Below are positions 55,614 through 64,000 of a stretch of DNA of 64,000 bases, piece by piece. Location of the stretch: NCBI RefSeq assembly GCF_037039395.1, contig NZ_CP146244.1, positions 248,001-312,000 on the forward strand, given 5' to 3'. Both the position numbers and the translations under genes were made by a program. The stretch comes from Agrobacterium vitis (GTDB taxonomy: Bacteria; Pseudomonadota; Alphaproteobacteria; Rhizobiales; Rhizobiaceae). The notes beneath the pieces were generated by a model. It was not told the DNA's origin. It searched no databases and saw only the letters and a list, made by a program, of their open reading frames with translations. Positions within the stretch are counted from its first letter, which is position 1. Each line of letters starts with the position of its first letter.

Positions 55614-57011
55614 ATGGCATCTTATTCGATCATCCTTGGGCGGCAACGCCATGTATTCGACGATCTGAAAAGCCTGATGGCCTGCGCTTCGCCGCCAAAG
55701 TCCGGGGATCAATTGGCAGGGATTGCCGCAAGCAGCAATGAACGCCGGGTCGCGGCCCGCTATGTGCTTGCCGATCTTCCCTTGAAGACCTTTCTTCAGG
55801 ACATGCTGATTCCCTATGAGACCGACGAGGTTACCCGGCTGATCGTCGATAGCCATGACGTTGCGGCGTTTGCGCTGGTCTCTCATATGACTGTTGGTCA
55901 ATTTCGTGACTGGCTGCTGTCTTATGAGGCAACAAGCGAGGTTTTGGCGGCGCTTGCCCCCGGATTGACACCGGAAATGGTGGCGGCTGTTTCCAAGTTG
56001 ATGCGTAATCACGACCTGATCACGGTTGCGGCGAAATGCAGCGTTATCACCGCGTTTCGCTCGACAATTGGGCTTTCGGGCCGGCTTTCCAGCCGGTTGC
56101 AGCCAAATCATCCGACCGACGATCCGGAGGGGGTGGCTGGCTCGACCTTGGACGGCCTGCTTTATGGCGTAGGGGATGCGGTGATCGGCATCAATCCGGC
56201 CAGTGATAATCTCGAAGCCTGCATAAGGTTGATGCATCTGTTCGACAAACTCAGGGACCGTTTCGAAATACCGACACAGTCCTGTGTCCTGACCCATGTG
56301 ACAACCTCGATCCAGGCGATCGAGGCAGGCGCGCCGCTTGATCTCGTCTTTCAATCGGTGGCGGGGACACAGGCTGCCAATCACGGGTTTGGCGTCGATC
56401 TCGCGGTTTTACGCGAGGGGCGCGAGGCGGCGCTATCATTGAAACGCGGCACCGTTGGCGACAATGTCATGTATCTTGAGACCGGGCAGGGCAGCGCGTT
56501 GTCGGCTGATGCCCATCATGGCGTCGATGAACAGACGCTTGAGGTGCGGGCCTATGCCGTGGCGCGGGAGGTCAAACCGCTGCTGGTCAATACGGTGGTC
56601 GGCTTCATCGGGCCGGAATATCTTTACGATGCCAAGCAGATTATCCGCGCCGGACTGGAAGATCATTTCTGTGGCAAATTGCTGGGCGTGCCGATGGGCG
56701 TCGATGTCTGTTATACCAACCATGCCGAAGCCGATCAGGATGACATGGACAACCTGATGGTGCTCCTGACCGTCGCAGGCGTGAATTTCCTGATTGCCGT
56801 GCCGGGTGCAGACGACGTCATGCTCAATTATCAAAGCCTATCCTATCATGATATTGTCGGTCTTCGTCACCAGTTCAACCGTCCACCCGCACCGGAGTTC
56901 GAAGCGTGGCTGAAGCGGATGGGGATGATCGATCGGTCCGGTCGATTGGCGCCATTGCCCCATTCCAACGCCTTTTCCCGCAACCTTCTGTCTTACAAGG
57001 CATCGGCATGA
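55614..57011 (+). CDS. eutB: Ethanolamine ammonia-lyase large subunit
   Basis: A 465-residue EutB with family motifs such as GVAGSTLDGLLYGVGDAVIGINPA, GTQAANHGFGVD, MYLETGQGSALSADAHHGVDEQT and GVDVCYTNHAEADQDDM. It is the catalytic subunit of the adenosylcobalamin-dependent lyase that turns ethanolamine into acetaldehyde and ammonia. AAGGAG lies seven bases before the ATG. No cobalamin riboswitch is seen in the 150-base gap upstream. Its stop overlaps eutC by four bases. Confidence 0.95.
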   Translation: MASYSIILGRQRHVFDDLKSLMACASPPKSGDQLAGIAASSNERRVAARYVLADLPLKTFLQDMLIPYETDEVTRLIVDSHDVAAFALVSHMTVGQFRDWLLSYEATSEVLAALAPGLTPEMVAAVSKLMRNHDLITVAAKCSVITAFRSTIGLSGRLSSRLQPNHPTDDPEGVAGSTLDGLLYGVGDAVIGINPASDNLEACIRLMHLFDKLRDRFEIPTQSCVLTHVTTSIQAIEAGAPLDLVFQSVAGTQAANHGFGVDLAVLREGREAALSLKRGTVGDNVMYLETGQGSALSADAHHGVDEQTLEVRAYAVAREVKPLLVNTVVGFIGPEYLYDAKQIIRAGLEDHFCGKLLGVPMGVDVCYTNHAEADQDDMDNLMVLLTVAGVNFLIAVPGADDVMLNYQSLSYHDIVGLRHQFNRPPAPEFEAWLKRMGMIDRSGRLAPLPHSNAFSRNLLSYKASA

Positions 57012-57763
57012 GCAATTCCGTCGATTTTGACCCCTTTGCAAGGTTCAGAAGCGCCACTCGGGCGCGCATCGGACTTGGCCGGGCAGGCGATGCGATGCCG
57101 ACACAGGCCGTACTGGAATTTCAACTGGCCCATGCCAGGGCGCGTGATGCCGTCCACGGGGAAGTGGATTTCGAAAAACTCGCCACGGCGCTTGCCCCCA
57201 TTGAAACTGTGCTGGTCCACTCACTGGCAAAAGATCGAGCGACCTACCTGACCCGCCCCGACCTTGGGCGCATGCCGGATAGCCATGACCTTCCGGCACC
57301 GGGCAAGACCTACGAAATCGCCTTCATCATTGCCGATGGCCTTTCGGCAGCGGCGGTGGAGCGCCATGCCGTTCCGGTCTACCAGGCCACGGTGCGCCGG
57401 CTCGGCGGTTTCTCAGTTGCCCCGGTCATCCTTGGAAAACAAGCGCGTGTCGCTTTTGGCGATGAAGCCGCGGCGGCTTTCGGAGCGCAAGTGGCTATTG
57501 TCCTGATTGGAGAGCGGCCCGGCCTTAGCGTTCCCGATAGTCTTGGCGCCTATATCACCTTTGCACCGCGTAAAGGACGGCGCGATAGTGAGCGCAACTG
57601 CATTTCCAATATTCATGACGACGGATTGTCTTACGAATCGGCGGCGGAAAAGATTTCCTGGCTGGTGAAGGAAGCCTTACGGTTGAAACTCTCAGGTGTC
57701 GACCTGAAGGAAAATGCGGCGGATGGGCTCTCGCTCTCACACAACATGAAATCGTCGACCTAA
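57008..57763 (+). CDS. eutC: Ethanolamine ammonia-lyase small subunit
   Basis: A 251-residue EutC with SATRARIGLGRAGDAMPTQAVLEFQLAHARARDAVH and the C-terminal GLSYESAAEKISWLVKEALRLKLSGVDLK. It helps bind adenosylcobalamin in the EutBC complex. It is coupled to eutB by an ATGA overlap. No reactivase (EutA), transporter or microcompartment shell gene is found in the window. Confidence 0.95.
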   Translation: MSNSVDFDPFARFRSATRARIGLGRAGDAMPTQAVLEFQLAHARARDAVHGEVDFEKLATALAPIETVLVHSLAKDRATYLTRPDLGRMPDSHDLPAPGKTYEIAFIIADGLSAAAVERHAVPVYQATVRRLGGFSVAPVILGKQARVAFGDEAAAAFGAQVAIVLIGERPGLSVPDSLGAYITFAPRKGRRDSERNCISNIHDDGLSYESAAEKISWLVKEALRLKLSGVDLKENAADGLSLSHNMKSST

Positions 57764-58055
57764 GTAACTGTTAAAAAATAACTTTAATCTCTGAACGATT
57801 TGGTCGGCTAAGCATTTCTTCAGCTTCCGGCACCGACTTGACGCGACTCGCTGTATGCGGCACATTTACGATGAAACGTTCGATATGTCTGCTATTGCCG
57901 TAACAAGCTGTGTATGCTGTTAGTTTTCCGCTGGTGCGTATATCATTCCAGAAGAGAATCAGTCAGTTTGCGCGGTAACGAAAGTTTAGGCGTATGCAAG
58001 TGTGGAATGGTCAAACCGTTCGAAGCTAAGGCAGGCGCTTTATCGGGAGATGATC

Positions 58056-59313
58056 ATGGCGGTTGCGTCCAGCACGGCGACTGAACAACAGGAGACGAAT
58101 TTGCGCCCCGCCGATGAGACCATTGCCGAAGACGCGCGTGCCCTTTCAGCCCAGACTGAAGGCCATGCGGGAGCGGCTGTTTGCGCCAGCGTCGCGCAAA
58201 ACCCTGCGGACTTTCACGTCCGGCGAAGCTGCGCGTCTGGTGGGCGTCTCGGACGGCTATTTGCGGCAATTGTCGCTTGCCGGTGAAGGCCCTGCGCCCG
58301 TCGTTGGGGCAGGTGGGCGCCGCTACTATTCGCTCTCTGATATTGACGCGCTGCGCCATTACCTGGCCGAGCAGGCGATGATAAAAGGCAATGTTTCCAA
58401 GGCCCGTTCCTATGTGAAATGGCGTGACGCCGAACGTGGCGAGCATTTGCAGATCATTTCCGTGACAAATTTCAAGGGCGGTTCCGGTAAAACCACCTCG
58501 GCCGTTCATCTTGCGCAATATCTGGCCATGACCGGACACCGGGTTCTGGCAGTCGATCTCGATCCGCAGGCGTCGCTGTCTGCATTGTTTGGTTATCAGC
58601 CGGAACTCGATCTGGTCGGCAATGACACGATTTATGGCGCCATCCGCTATGACGATGAAGTCAGGCCGCTGCGGGAGATCATTCGCAAGACCTATTTTCA
58701 CAATCTCGACCTGTTGCCCGGAAACCTGGAATTGCAGGAATTTGAGCATGTGACGCCGCGTGCCTTGGCGGAACGAAAGACGGGCGATGCCAAGAGCCTG
58801 TTTTTCGCCCGAGTGCAGAATGCCTTGCACAGCGTGGCGGATGATTATGATGTCGTCGTCATCGACTGCCCGCCGCAGCTTGGATATCTGACATTGTCGG
58901 CGCTTTGCGCATCGACATCGGTGATTGTCACTGTGCATCCGCAGATGCTGGATGTGGCGTCCATGAGCCAGTTTCTGTTCATGACATCGGATCTACTCGG
59001 TGTCGTGCGCGAAGCAGGTGGCACACTGAATTTCGACTTTCTACGCTATCTCGTCACCCGGTTTGAGCCGAATGATGGTCCTCAGGCGCAAATTGTCGGT
59101 TTTCTGCGGTCGTTGTTCGGGGAACGGGTGTTGACCTCGCCGATGGTCAAATCGACGGCAATTTCCGATGCCGGATTGACCAAACAGACGCTTTACGAAG
59201 TTGGCCGCGAAAATTTCAGCCGTGGCACGTACGACCGGGCGATTGAAGCGCTGGAATCGGTAAATGCCGAAATCGAACAGTTGATCCACACGGCGTGGGG
59301 ACGCAAAGAATGA
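58056..59313 (+). CDS. repA: Plasmid partition protein RepA (ParA-type) with apparent N-terminal frameshift
   Basis: The body is a typical RepA: N-terminal helix-turn-helix (TSGEAARLVGVSDGYLRQLSLAGEGP), ParA-type Walker A KGGSGKTTSAVHLAQYL, VIDCPPQLG, and C-terminal ASMSQFLFMTSD. It segregates the replicon with RepB and represses the operon. The expected N-terminus, MAVASSTATEQQE...DARALSAQ, reads in frame from 58056 (GGGAG seven bases upstream) up to about 58154. Then one extra base near 58155 shifts it into the frame of LKAMRERLFAPASRK. Without correction, translation would have to begin near 58165 or from an unrelated upstream frame. The HTH and ATPase remain intact. Confidence 0.85.
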
Positions 59314-60392
59314 TTGGAAAAAACCGAAAAAGCGAGTTGCGCGCGCTGTTTTCCGATCCAGGATCGGGGGCACGTCCAGATACTGCGGAACCCTCTGTTC
59401 CGCAACCAACGGTGACCGGCGAACCGCGTAGCGCAGACACTATTGAAGAACAGAGCCCCGCAGCGCCAGTGGCGCGCGCAGCCTCAGGGGCGATAAAGGC
59501 AATGGGATTGACCTTGTCCTCTATCACCAGAGAGGCGGAAGAAGCGCGTGCTTTGCGCCAGGCGATTGACGAGGGCGAAAGGGTCATTTCCCTTGCTACG
59601 GATAAGATCGATGCGTCCTTCGTTTCAGATCGCTTGAGTGATGAGGAAAGAGACGATCCAGATTTCGTCGCGCTGGTTGCCAGCATGCGCGAGAGTGGCC
59701 AGCAGGTTCCGATCCTCGTGCGTCGGCATCCCGTTGACGCCGACCGCTATCAGGTTGCCTATGGTCACCGGCGTTTAAGTGCTGCCAAGCGCCTCGGCAT
59801 TGCCGTCAAGGCGCTTATCCGGCCCTTGAGCGACGACGAGCTTGTGCTGGCTCAAGGCAAGGAAAATGCCGAGCGACGCAATCTCACCTTCATCGAGCGT
59901 GCCTTGTTTGCCAAGGCATTGGCCGATCGTGGTTTTGATCGAAAGGTCATCGGCGAGGCGCTTTCGGTGCAAAAAAGCGAGCTGTCGCGGCTTATCCAGG
60001 TGGCAGAGAGTGTCCCTGAGCGCTTTGCTCGCGCCGTTGGCCCAGCTCCGAAGGCAGGCCGCGAGAGGTGGATGGCACTTGGCCAATTGCTCTCGAGCGA
60101 GCAGGGGCAGGTGAAAGCGGCTGGATTGGTGTCTACAGACGGATTTCGGATCGCAGCCACCGATGAACGGTTTCAAAAACTATTCGATACGCTGTCCGGC
60201 AAGGCGCCTGTGGAGCGTCCGGAACCAGAGGACATCAGGGGCCCAGATGGCCGTGTCTTCGCCCGTATCGGACGGCAGGGGCGGCGGCTGAAGATTGAAT
60301 TTCTGGCGGAAGCCAATCCGGGGTTTGTCGATCAGTTCGAAACGCGTCTGGCGGCTGCTTATGCGGCCTATTTGGACGGCGAACACGACTGA
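59310..60392 (+). CDS. repB: Plasmid partition protein RepB (ParB-type)
   Basis: A 360-residue RepB with a ParB/Srx-like domain (QVPILVRRHPVDADRYQVAYGHRRLSAAKRLG), a KorB/ParB helix-turn-helix (KVIGEALSVQKSELSRLIQVAESVP) and the C-terminal RepB region. It binds parS and works with RepA in segregation. ATG 59310 overlaps the repA stop (ATGA at 59310-59313). The reading frame is complete, unlike the neighbouring repA and repC. Confidence 0.95.
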   Translation: MIGKNRKSELRALFSDPGSGARPDTAEPSVPQPTVTGEPRSADTIEEQSPAAPVARAASGAIKAMGLTLSSITREAEEARALRQAIDEGERVISLATDKIDASFVSDRLSDEERDDPDFVALVASMRESGQQVPILVRRHPVDADRYQVAYGHRRLSAAKRLGIAVKALIRPLSDDELVLAQGKENAERRNLTFIERALFAKALADRGFDRKVIGEALSVQKSELSRLIQVAESVPERFARAVGPAPKAGRERWMALGQLLSSEQGQVKAAGLVSTDGFRIAATDERFQKLFDTLSGKAPVERPEPEDIRGPDGRVFARIGRQGRRLKIEFLAEANPGFVDQFETRLAAAYAAYLDGEHD

Positions 60393-60872
60393 AATCGGTT
60401 TGCATCCGGCTTTTGCTGGGTGCTGTAGACCTGCATTTTGCAGGATTATTGCATGCCACTTAAATCCCAAGGGATTTTAAGAGGACACTACGCAGAGGTT
60501 ACAACGGGTTATGGCGCGTTGTGTTTTATCGAACGCAAGCGCTGTAAAGTGCAACGAGAAGGAAGCAATACGAGACAAGAAAAAAGGCCCCAAAACGTCA
60601 CCATTTCGGAAGCCCTCTTCTATGTAGCAATGCAAGAGAATCACTTCTGGCCATAAAAGTCAAGACATGACCGCATATTCGTGGGTCATGATGTATCTTT
60701 TTGCGTCTTGATTTTGCGGCGCTGGCAGCAGCGCCAAGCCATAATGGTGCTTAGACAAAATGATGGAATGGTATCGACCACAATGCGGGCGATGCTTGCG
60801 GCTTTGTGCATTTTATCAAATGCATATTACAGCGCCGTGCGTTTTAGAAAACGCACAAAGGAGGCTGTAACA

Positions 60873-60933
60873 CTTTAATCTGCGGCATAATTTTCTCCTT
60901 CAATCGATTCCGATTGAAGGAATTATGCAGTAG
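60873..60933. repeat. Palindromic repeat unit, copy A
   Basis: The unit opens CTTTAATCTGC and ends AATTATGCAGTAG. Its core is the perfect 10-bp stem CCTTCAATCG (60897-60906) with CGATTGAAGG (60911-60920) around ATTC, flanked by outer arms CTGC..ATAATT and AATTATGCAG. It is 71 bases upstream of the start of copy B. Confidence 0.65.
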
Positions 60934-60943
60934 GTGCCGTAAG

Positions 60944-61005
60944 CTTTAGATCTGCCGCATAGTTTGCTCCTTACGTCGGGTCCGATTTAGGGAGTTATGC
61001 AATAG
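60944..61005. repeat. Palindromic repeat unit, copy B
   Basis: This copy follows copy A in the same orientation (CTTTAGATCTGC...TTATGCAATAG). The loop-side stem is degenerate (CTCCTTACGTCGG against CCGATTTAGGGAG), but the outer elements and the spacing are kept. Base changes concentrate in the stem, so the shared feature may be the symmetric layout rather than the exact sequence. Confidence 0.6.
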
Positions 61006-61417
61006 ATCGACCGTTGCGTAATATGCTGAATTCCTCGGATTTCAGATAGCAAACCTGTGGATTCTATAAGAGATAAGATTGGCCTTACATGGCGCCTTAT
61101 CGCGCATGAAACGGTCAATTTTGCTTTACGCCTCGTTCGTTGTCGATACTTTGCTGAGTTCACTGGTCTTGGATCATTCAGATACCAAGCAATGAATTCA
61201 TGCGCCGACGGTATCCTTGCGATTTTATCAATCGGATGCCGTATCACGTCAACCTGCTGCGAAATAGTCTCCTTGCTTGTGTTTCAAGTTAGGAATTGCG
61301 TAGTCGATTGATGGATTGCCGAAGAAGGGAATGGACTTAAAACTATTCTATTCCGGAAATCGTTAACCCGCCCTGTCGGGTTGATTGAGTGTCAGTGGTT
61401 GTCATTTGGGCCTGCTT

Positions 61418-61436
61418 GTCTCCTTGTAAAGGGGAC
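61418..61436 (+). promoter_or_regulatory. Hairpin masking the repC ribosome-binding site (ctRNA control region)
   Basis: GTCTCCTT (61418-61425) pairs with AAGGGGAC (61429-61436) with one G-U pair and a 3-base loop. The AAGGGG half is the repC ribosome-binding site, so folding hides it. In repABC replicons this is the region controlled by a small antisense RNA. I infer that an antisense RNA is transcribed leftward across 61365-61440, but I cannot place its promoter. Confidence 0.6.
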
Positions 61437-61444
61437 GCGACATT

Positions 61445-62663
61445 ATGGAACGAGCTGCAACAACGCCCTTTGGCGGCGGACGGATGTCCGGTCGCGTCCT
61501 GGCGCGACAAGCACGCATTGGCGAACGCCAAGCGGAACTGCGGCAAACCGAAGGCACAAACTCTTCTGGTCGCGCTGACAAATGGCAATTGCTTCGCGCC
61601 TTAACGGAGGCGCGTGCTGTCTATGGTCTGGGTGACAGGACGATTTGCCTGCTTGAAGCGCTTGTCAGCTTCACCACCGAGCGCGAACTGGATGGCCGGG
61701 AACCCGTTATCGTCTTTCCATCCAACCGGGAATTGGCTTTTCGAGCAAGAGGAATGGCGCCAGCGACCATACGCAGGCACTTGGCCTACCTTGTCGAGGC
61801 AGGCATGATCTTTCGGCGTGATAGCGCCAATGGCAAGCGCTATTGCCGCAGAGACGAAACTGGAGAAATCGAGGATGCATTCGGCTTCGATCTAGCACCG
61901 TTTGTGCTGAAAGCAGAAGAAATCTACAGCGCAGCCGAAAGCGCCCGTGCTGAAGCCAAGCAGTTCCGTGCCTTGCGAGGAGAAGTCACTGTTTTATCCC
62001 GCGACATTTCCAAGATAATCACTCTCGCGCTTGAAGAGGGGCGAGCAGGGGACTGGGAAAGCTATTTGCTTCGCTATCAGACTTTTTGCAAAACACGCAC
62101 AAGAATGAAATTCAGCAGCGATATGCAAACATTGGCGCAAGAAGCTGCGTGAACTGCTGGCACAGGTGGAAAACGATTATCTTTCAAGCCTTTCTGAAGA
62201 GGAAATGAGCGGCAATGAGCATCAAAATGAGCGGCATCAACAGAATTCAAAATCAGAACTACAATTTGATAAAAACGGCAATGATCATAAAACAGAGGAG
62301 CCGGCATCACCTGCCCTCGATCAGCGCAGATTGGCTGTAAGCCTGAAAAGGTTGAAAACGCTTTGCCCGCAAATCAACGACTACGCTAAAGATGGGATTT
62401 CCGAATGGAATGACTTGATCAGGTCAGCTGACACTGTGCGGACGATGCTGGGCATCTCCCCTGATGCATGGTTGAAGGCGAAACAAGCGATGGGTGAACA
62501 GGCCGCTGCAATTACCGTCGCTGTTATGCTTGAGCGAGCCGAAGCAATTCGTTCCGCAGGTGGTTATCTTCGGACATTGACCGAAAAGGCTGAGCAAGGG
62601 CAGTTCAGCGTTTACCCCATGCTTCAAGCGCTCGAGAAAAACCTGCCACGGAGCAAATCGTAA
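61445..62663 (+). pseudogene. repC: Replication initiator RepC with apparent frameshift near codon 233
   Basis: The N-terminal part (61445-62152) is clear RepC: TTPFGGGRM, KWQLLRALTEARAVYGL, IVFPSNRELAFRARGMAPATIRRHLAYLVEAGMI and NGKRYCRRDETGEIEDAFGFDLAPF. It ends at TGA 62150-62152. The missing C-terminal part continues in the +1 frame (62142 onward as KLRELLAQVEND, then 62166-62663 with GISPDAWLKAKQAMG and AGGYLRTLTEKAEQG), so one base appears lost or gained near 62141. RepC also carries the replication origin in its AT-rich middle, seen here around 62200-62300. Alternatives are a sequencing error or two collaborating half-proteins. Confidence 0.85.
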
Positions 62664-62943
62664 AGCTTGATGGCGTTGAAGAAATCTGAGTTGGCTGATG
62701 CGATAGGAACTTTGTTTACGTCGCATCCTTTGAAGATCAGGTTTCTTCCGCTTCTCCACTGACCCTGGAATTTTGCCAGATCGAGGCGGAACAAATATCA
62801 CTGCAATGCGTTTGTCTATGACGCGAAACCTTATGGTCCTGAAGCGTGAGTAGACAACTCTGACCGTGAAAACGGCCGTAACGATGCAGCAGGCAATTGG
62901 AGCGTAATTCGGGTACGCGATCATCCGGCTGGGATAAAGAAAT
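62664..62943. other. Intergenic gap after repC
   Basis: I see no gene, terminator or clear repeat in these 280 bases. A TAA at 62935-62937 closes the downstream reading frame, so the phospholipase gene cannot start earlier than 62944. Confidence 0.6.
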
Positions 62944-64000
62944 ATGCAGGGTTTCGAGAAGGCCAGCAGCCATCACCGCAATGGATCGGATCAGGTGATC
63001 AGAGTAGGTCATAATGCCTGGAAGACGGGTGTTGCATCTAAAGCGGGATTTCTGATCGATGGTGCGCAATATTTTCGTGCGCTTGCGGATGCTCTGTCCC
63101 GTGCTCAGGAACAGATATTCATCATCGGTTGGGACTTTAACCCTGACATCCAGCTTATACCGGAAGATCAAGCTTCACCCACATTAGGTGAGTTCCTCAT
63201 TTCGCTTGTCGACAACAATAGCCGTCTTTCCATTCACATTCTTGTCTGGGCGATGGGCCCTATCTATTCTGGAAAATCCCTGCGCATGCTCGGGAAAACC
63301 GAACTTAAAGCGCATCCGAGGATAGATTTGCGGCTCGATACGCGGCATGCCGTTCGAGGTTCTCATCATCAGAAAATGGTGGTTATCGATGATGCGCTGG
63401 CGTTTATTGGCGGCATCGATCTTACGGCCAAGCGGTGGGATACGCCCGAGCACCGGGCCGATCAACCTTTACGTCGCACGCCTAAAGGCGAACGGTATGA
63501 GCCGGTTCACGATGTTCAGATGGCTGTTGACGGCGAAGCAGCCGAAGTCGCGGCTGAAATCGCCAGGCGCCGGTGGTGGCAGGCGACGGGTGAAGATCTG
63601 GTGCGTCCACGCTGCTATTTTCATTCTTTTCCGCCGGCTGCACGTTATGTCTTGAGAAATTGTGACATCGCTTTTGCGCGGACCGAACCGGCAATTCGTA
63701 GAAGCACATCCGTTCGGGAGACGCTCCAACTCACCCTTGATTGCCTGTCACGGGCAGAGAGGCTTATCTATATAGAAAGCCAATATTTTGCCTCGAAAGA
63801 TGTCGCCGATCTTTTGGCGGCTCGATTGAGTGAGCCGGATGGCCCTGAGGTTGTGTTGATTTCGACGCTAAATTCGCATGGATTTCTTGAAAGAAAAGTA
63901 CTGGGCGAAAATCGTGATAGAATGATCCGCAAGCTTAGACAGGCCGATCGGTTTGGTCGGTTTCGTGCTTTCTATCCAGTTGTCCCGGATGAGAGCCGCG
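62944..64000 (+). CDS. Phospholipase D-family protein (3' end outside window)
   Basis: The frame is open from ATG 62944 to the end of the window without a stop, about 352 codons, so it is partial. It starts MQGFEKASSHHRNGSDQV and has the first HKD motif HHQKMVVIDDALAFIGGIDL near residue 140, the core of PLD-superfamily phospholipases, cardiolipin synthases and related nucleases. A second HKD motif is expected beyond the right edge. The visible domain order (N-terminal PLDc, then a charged linker) resembles bacterial PLDs acting on phospholipids. The ribosome-binding site is weak. Confidence 0.85.
   Translation, partial: MQGFEKASSHHRNGSDQVIRVGHNAWKTGVASKAGFLIDGAQYFRALADALSRAQEQIFIIGWDFNPDIQLIPEDQASPTLGEFLISLVDNNSRLSIHILVWAMGPIYSGKSLRMLGKTELKAHPRIDLRLDTRHAVRGSHHQKMVVIDDALAFIGGIDLTAKRWDTPEHRADQPLRRTPKGERYEPVHDVQMAVDGEAAEVAAEIARRRWWQATGEDLVRPRCYFHSFPPAARYVLRNCDIAFARTEPAIRRSTSVRETLQLTLDCLSRAERLIYIESQYFASKDVADLLAARLSEPDGPEVVLISTLNSHGFLERKVLGENRDRMIRKLRQADRFGRFRAFYPVVPDESR

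Larger units (their letters stand above)
60393..61417. other. Unusually long, palindrome-rich repB-repC intergenic region
   Basis: In most repABC cassettes the repB-repC gap is about 100-200 bases. Here it is over 1 kb and has no convincing gene. It holds at least seven inverted repeats: CCTGCA-N3-TGCAGG (60430-60444), AAATCCC-AA-GGGATTT (60462-60477), TGCATTT-N4-AAATGCA (60807-60824), GTGCGTTTT-N2-AAAACGCAC (60837-60856), a duplicated unit of about 61 bp (60873-60933 and 60944-61005), an imperfect hairpin at 61026-61045 and AACCCG-N6-CGGGTT (61365-61382). The dense pairs look like protein-binding or RNA structures; a centromere cluster or a relic insertion are both possible. Confidence 0.6.

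Noticed and set aside
57764..58055. Possible parS centromere (GTT-N4-GC-N4-AAC) near repA
   Set aside because: Only half-matches were seen, such as GTTTTCCGCTGG and GTTTGCGCGGTAAC; no full 16-base site was found by eye here or in 60393-61444.
60438..61311. Short open frames in the repB-repC gap (60438-60656, 60681-60878, 60987-61247, 61057-61311)
   Set aside because: They lack ribosome-binding sites, recognisable domains and coherent codon use, and they overlap palindromes.
1..64000. CRISPR arrays, tRNA or rRNA genes, prophage or conjugation genes
   Set aside because: None were visible; the repeats seen are isolated palindromes or hairpins, not regularly spaced direct repeats.

Overview
The window looks like part of a secondary replicon (chromid or large plasmid) of a member of the Rhizobiaceae, in the Rhizobium / Agrobacterium / Allorhizobium range. 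The evidence is a repABC replication cassette at the right end, a rhizobial-type L-rhamnose locus (rhaDI divergent from rhaRSTPQUK), a rhizobial-style short palindromic repeat, and many ABC-transporter catabolic operons. Strand, gene spacing and codon use are typical throughout. The only clear insertion sequence is one IS5-family copy. I saw no rRNA, tRNA, CRISPR array or prophage.

Layout. 1-3635 (minus): an amino-sugar operon of ROK kinase (cut by the window edge), nagA, SIS-type deaminase and GntR regulator. 4070-9519 (plus): a Gfo/Idh/MocA dehydrogenase and a four-gene sugar ABC transporter. 9546-12678 (minus) and 12791-20368 (plus): two divergent operons around a shared palindrome, holding two M81 (MlrC-like) peptidases, a D-threonine-aldolase-like PLP enzyme, a SnoaL-like protein, RidA, an RpiR/SIS regulator, an SDR, a GH20 hexosaminidase, an MFS transporter and CutC. 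20373-24285: thioesterase, TetR regulator, GH3 glucosidase with a PA14 insert. 24294-28111: a two-component system separated from a PepSY-type gene by an IS5-family element. 28365-29087: DUF1003 membrane protein. 29231-41108: L-rhamnose catabolism and uptake, then an FAH-family hydrolase. 41401-43290: GAF-GGDEF-EAL protein. 43223-49214: a Pot-type ABC transporter with an Asp/Glu/hydantoin racemase and a divergent FCD-GntR regulator. 49393-51265: possible glycosyltransferase, PilZ protein, 3-methyladenine glycosylase. 51330-55463: LolD-like ATPase, FtsX-type permease, AttH/CrtC-like lipocalin. 55614-57763: eutBC. 58056-62663: repA, repB, repC. 62944-64000: a phospholipase D-family protein cut by the right edge.

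How the genes work together. The left 20 kb reads as one programme for taking up an N-acetylhexosamine-containing compound. It would be cleaved by the hexosaminidase and probably peptidase or aldolase steps, then fed through NagA and the deaminase to fructose 6-phosphate. The two M81 peptidases, the PLP aldolase-like enzyme and RidA suggest the substrate also carries an amino-acid or amide part; this is the best candidate here for an undescribed catabolic system. The rhamnose block is a complete uptake, mutarotation, isomerisation, phosphorylation and cleavage pathway.

The most unusual locus is repABC. repA has an apparent single-base frameshift near its N-terminus and repC one in the middle, while repB is intact. 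The repB-repC gap is about 1.05 kb instead of the usual 0.1-0.2 kb and is packed with inverted repeats, including a duplicated palindromic unit of about 61 bp. Either the cassette is decaying, or the sequence has errors, or the locus works in a non-standard way.
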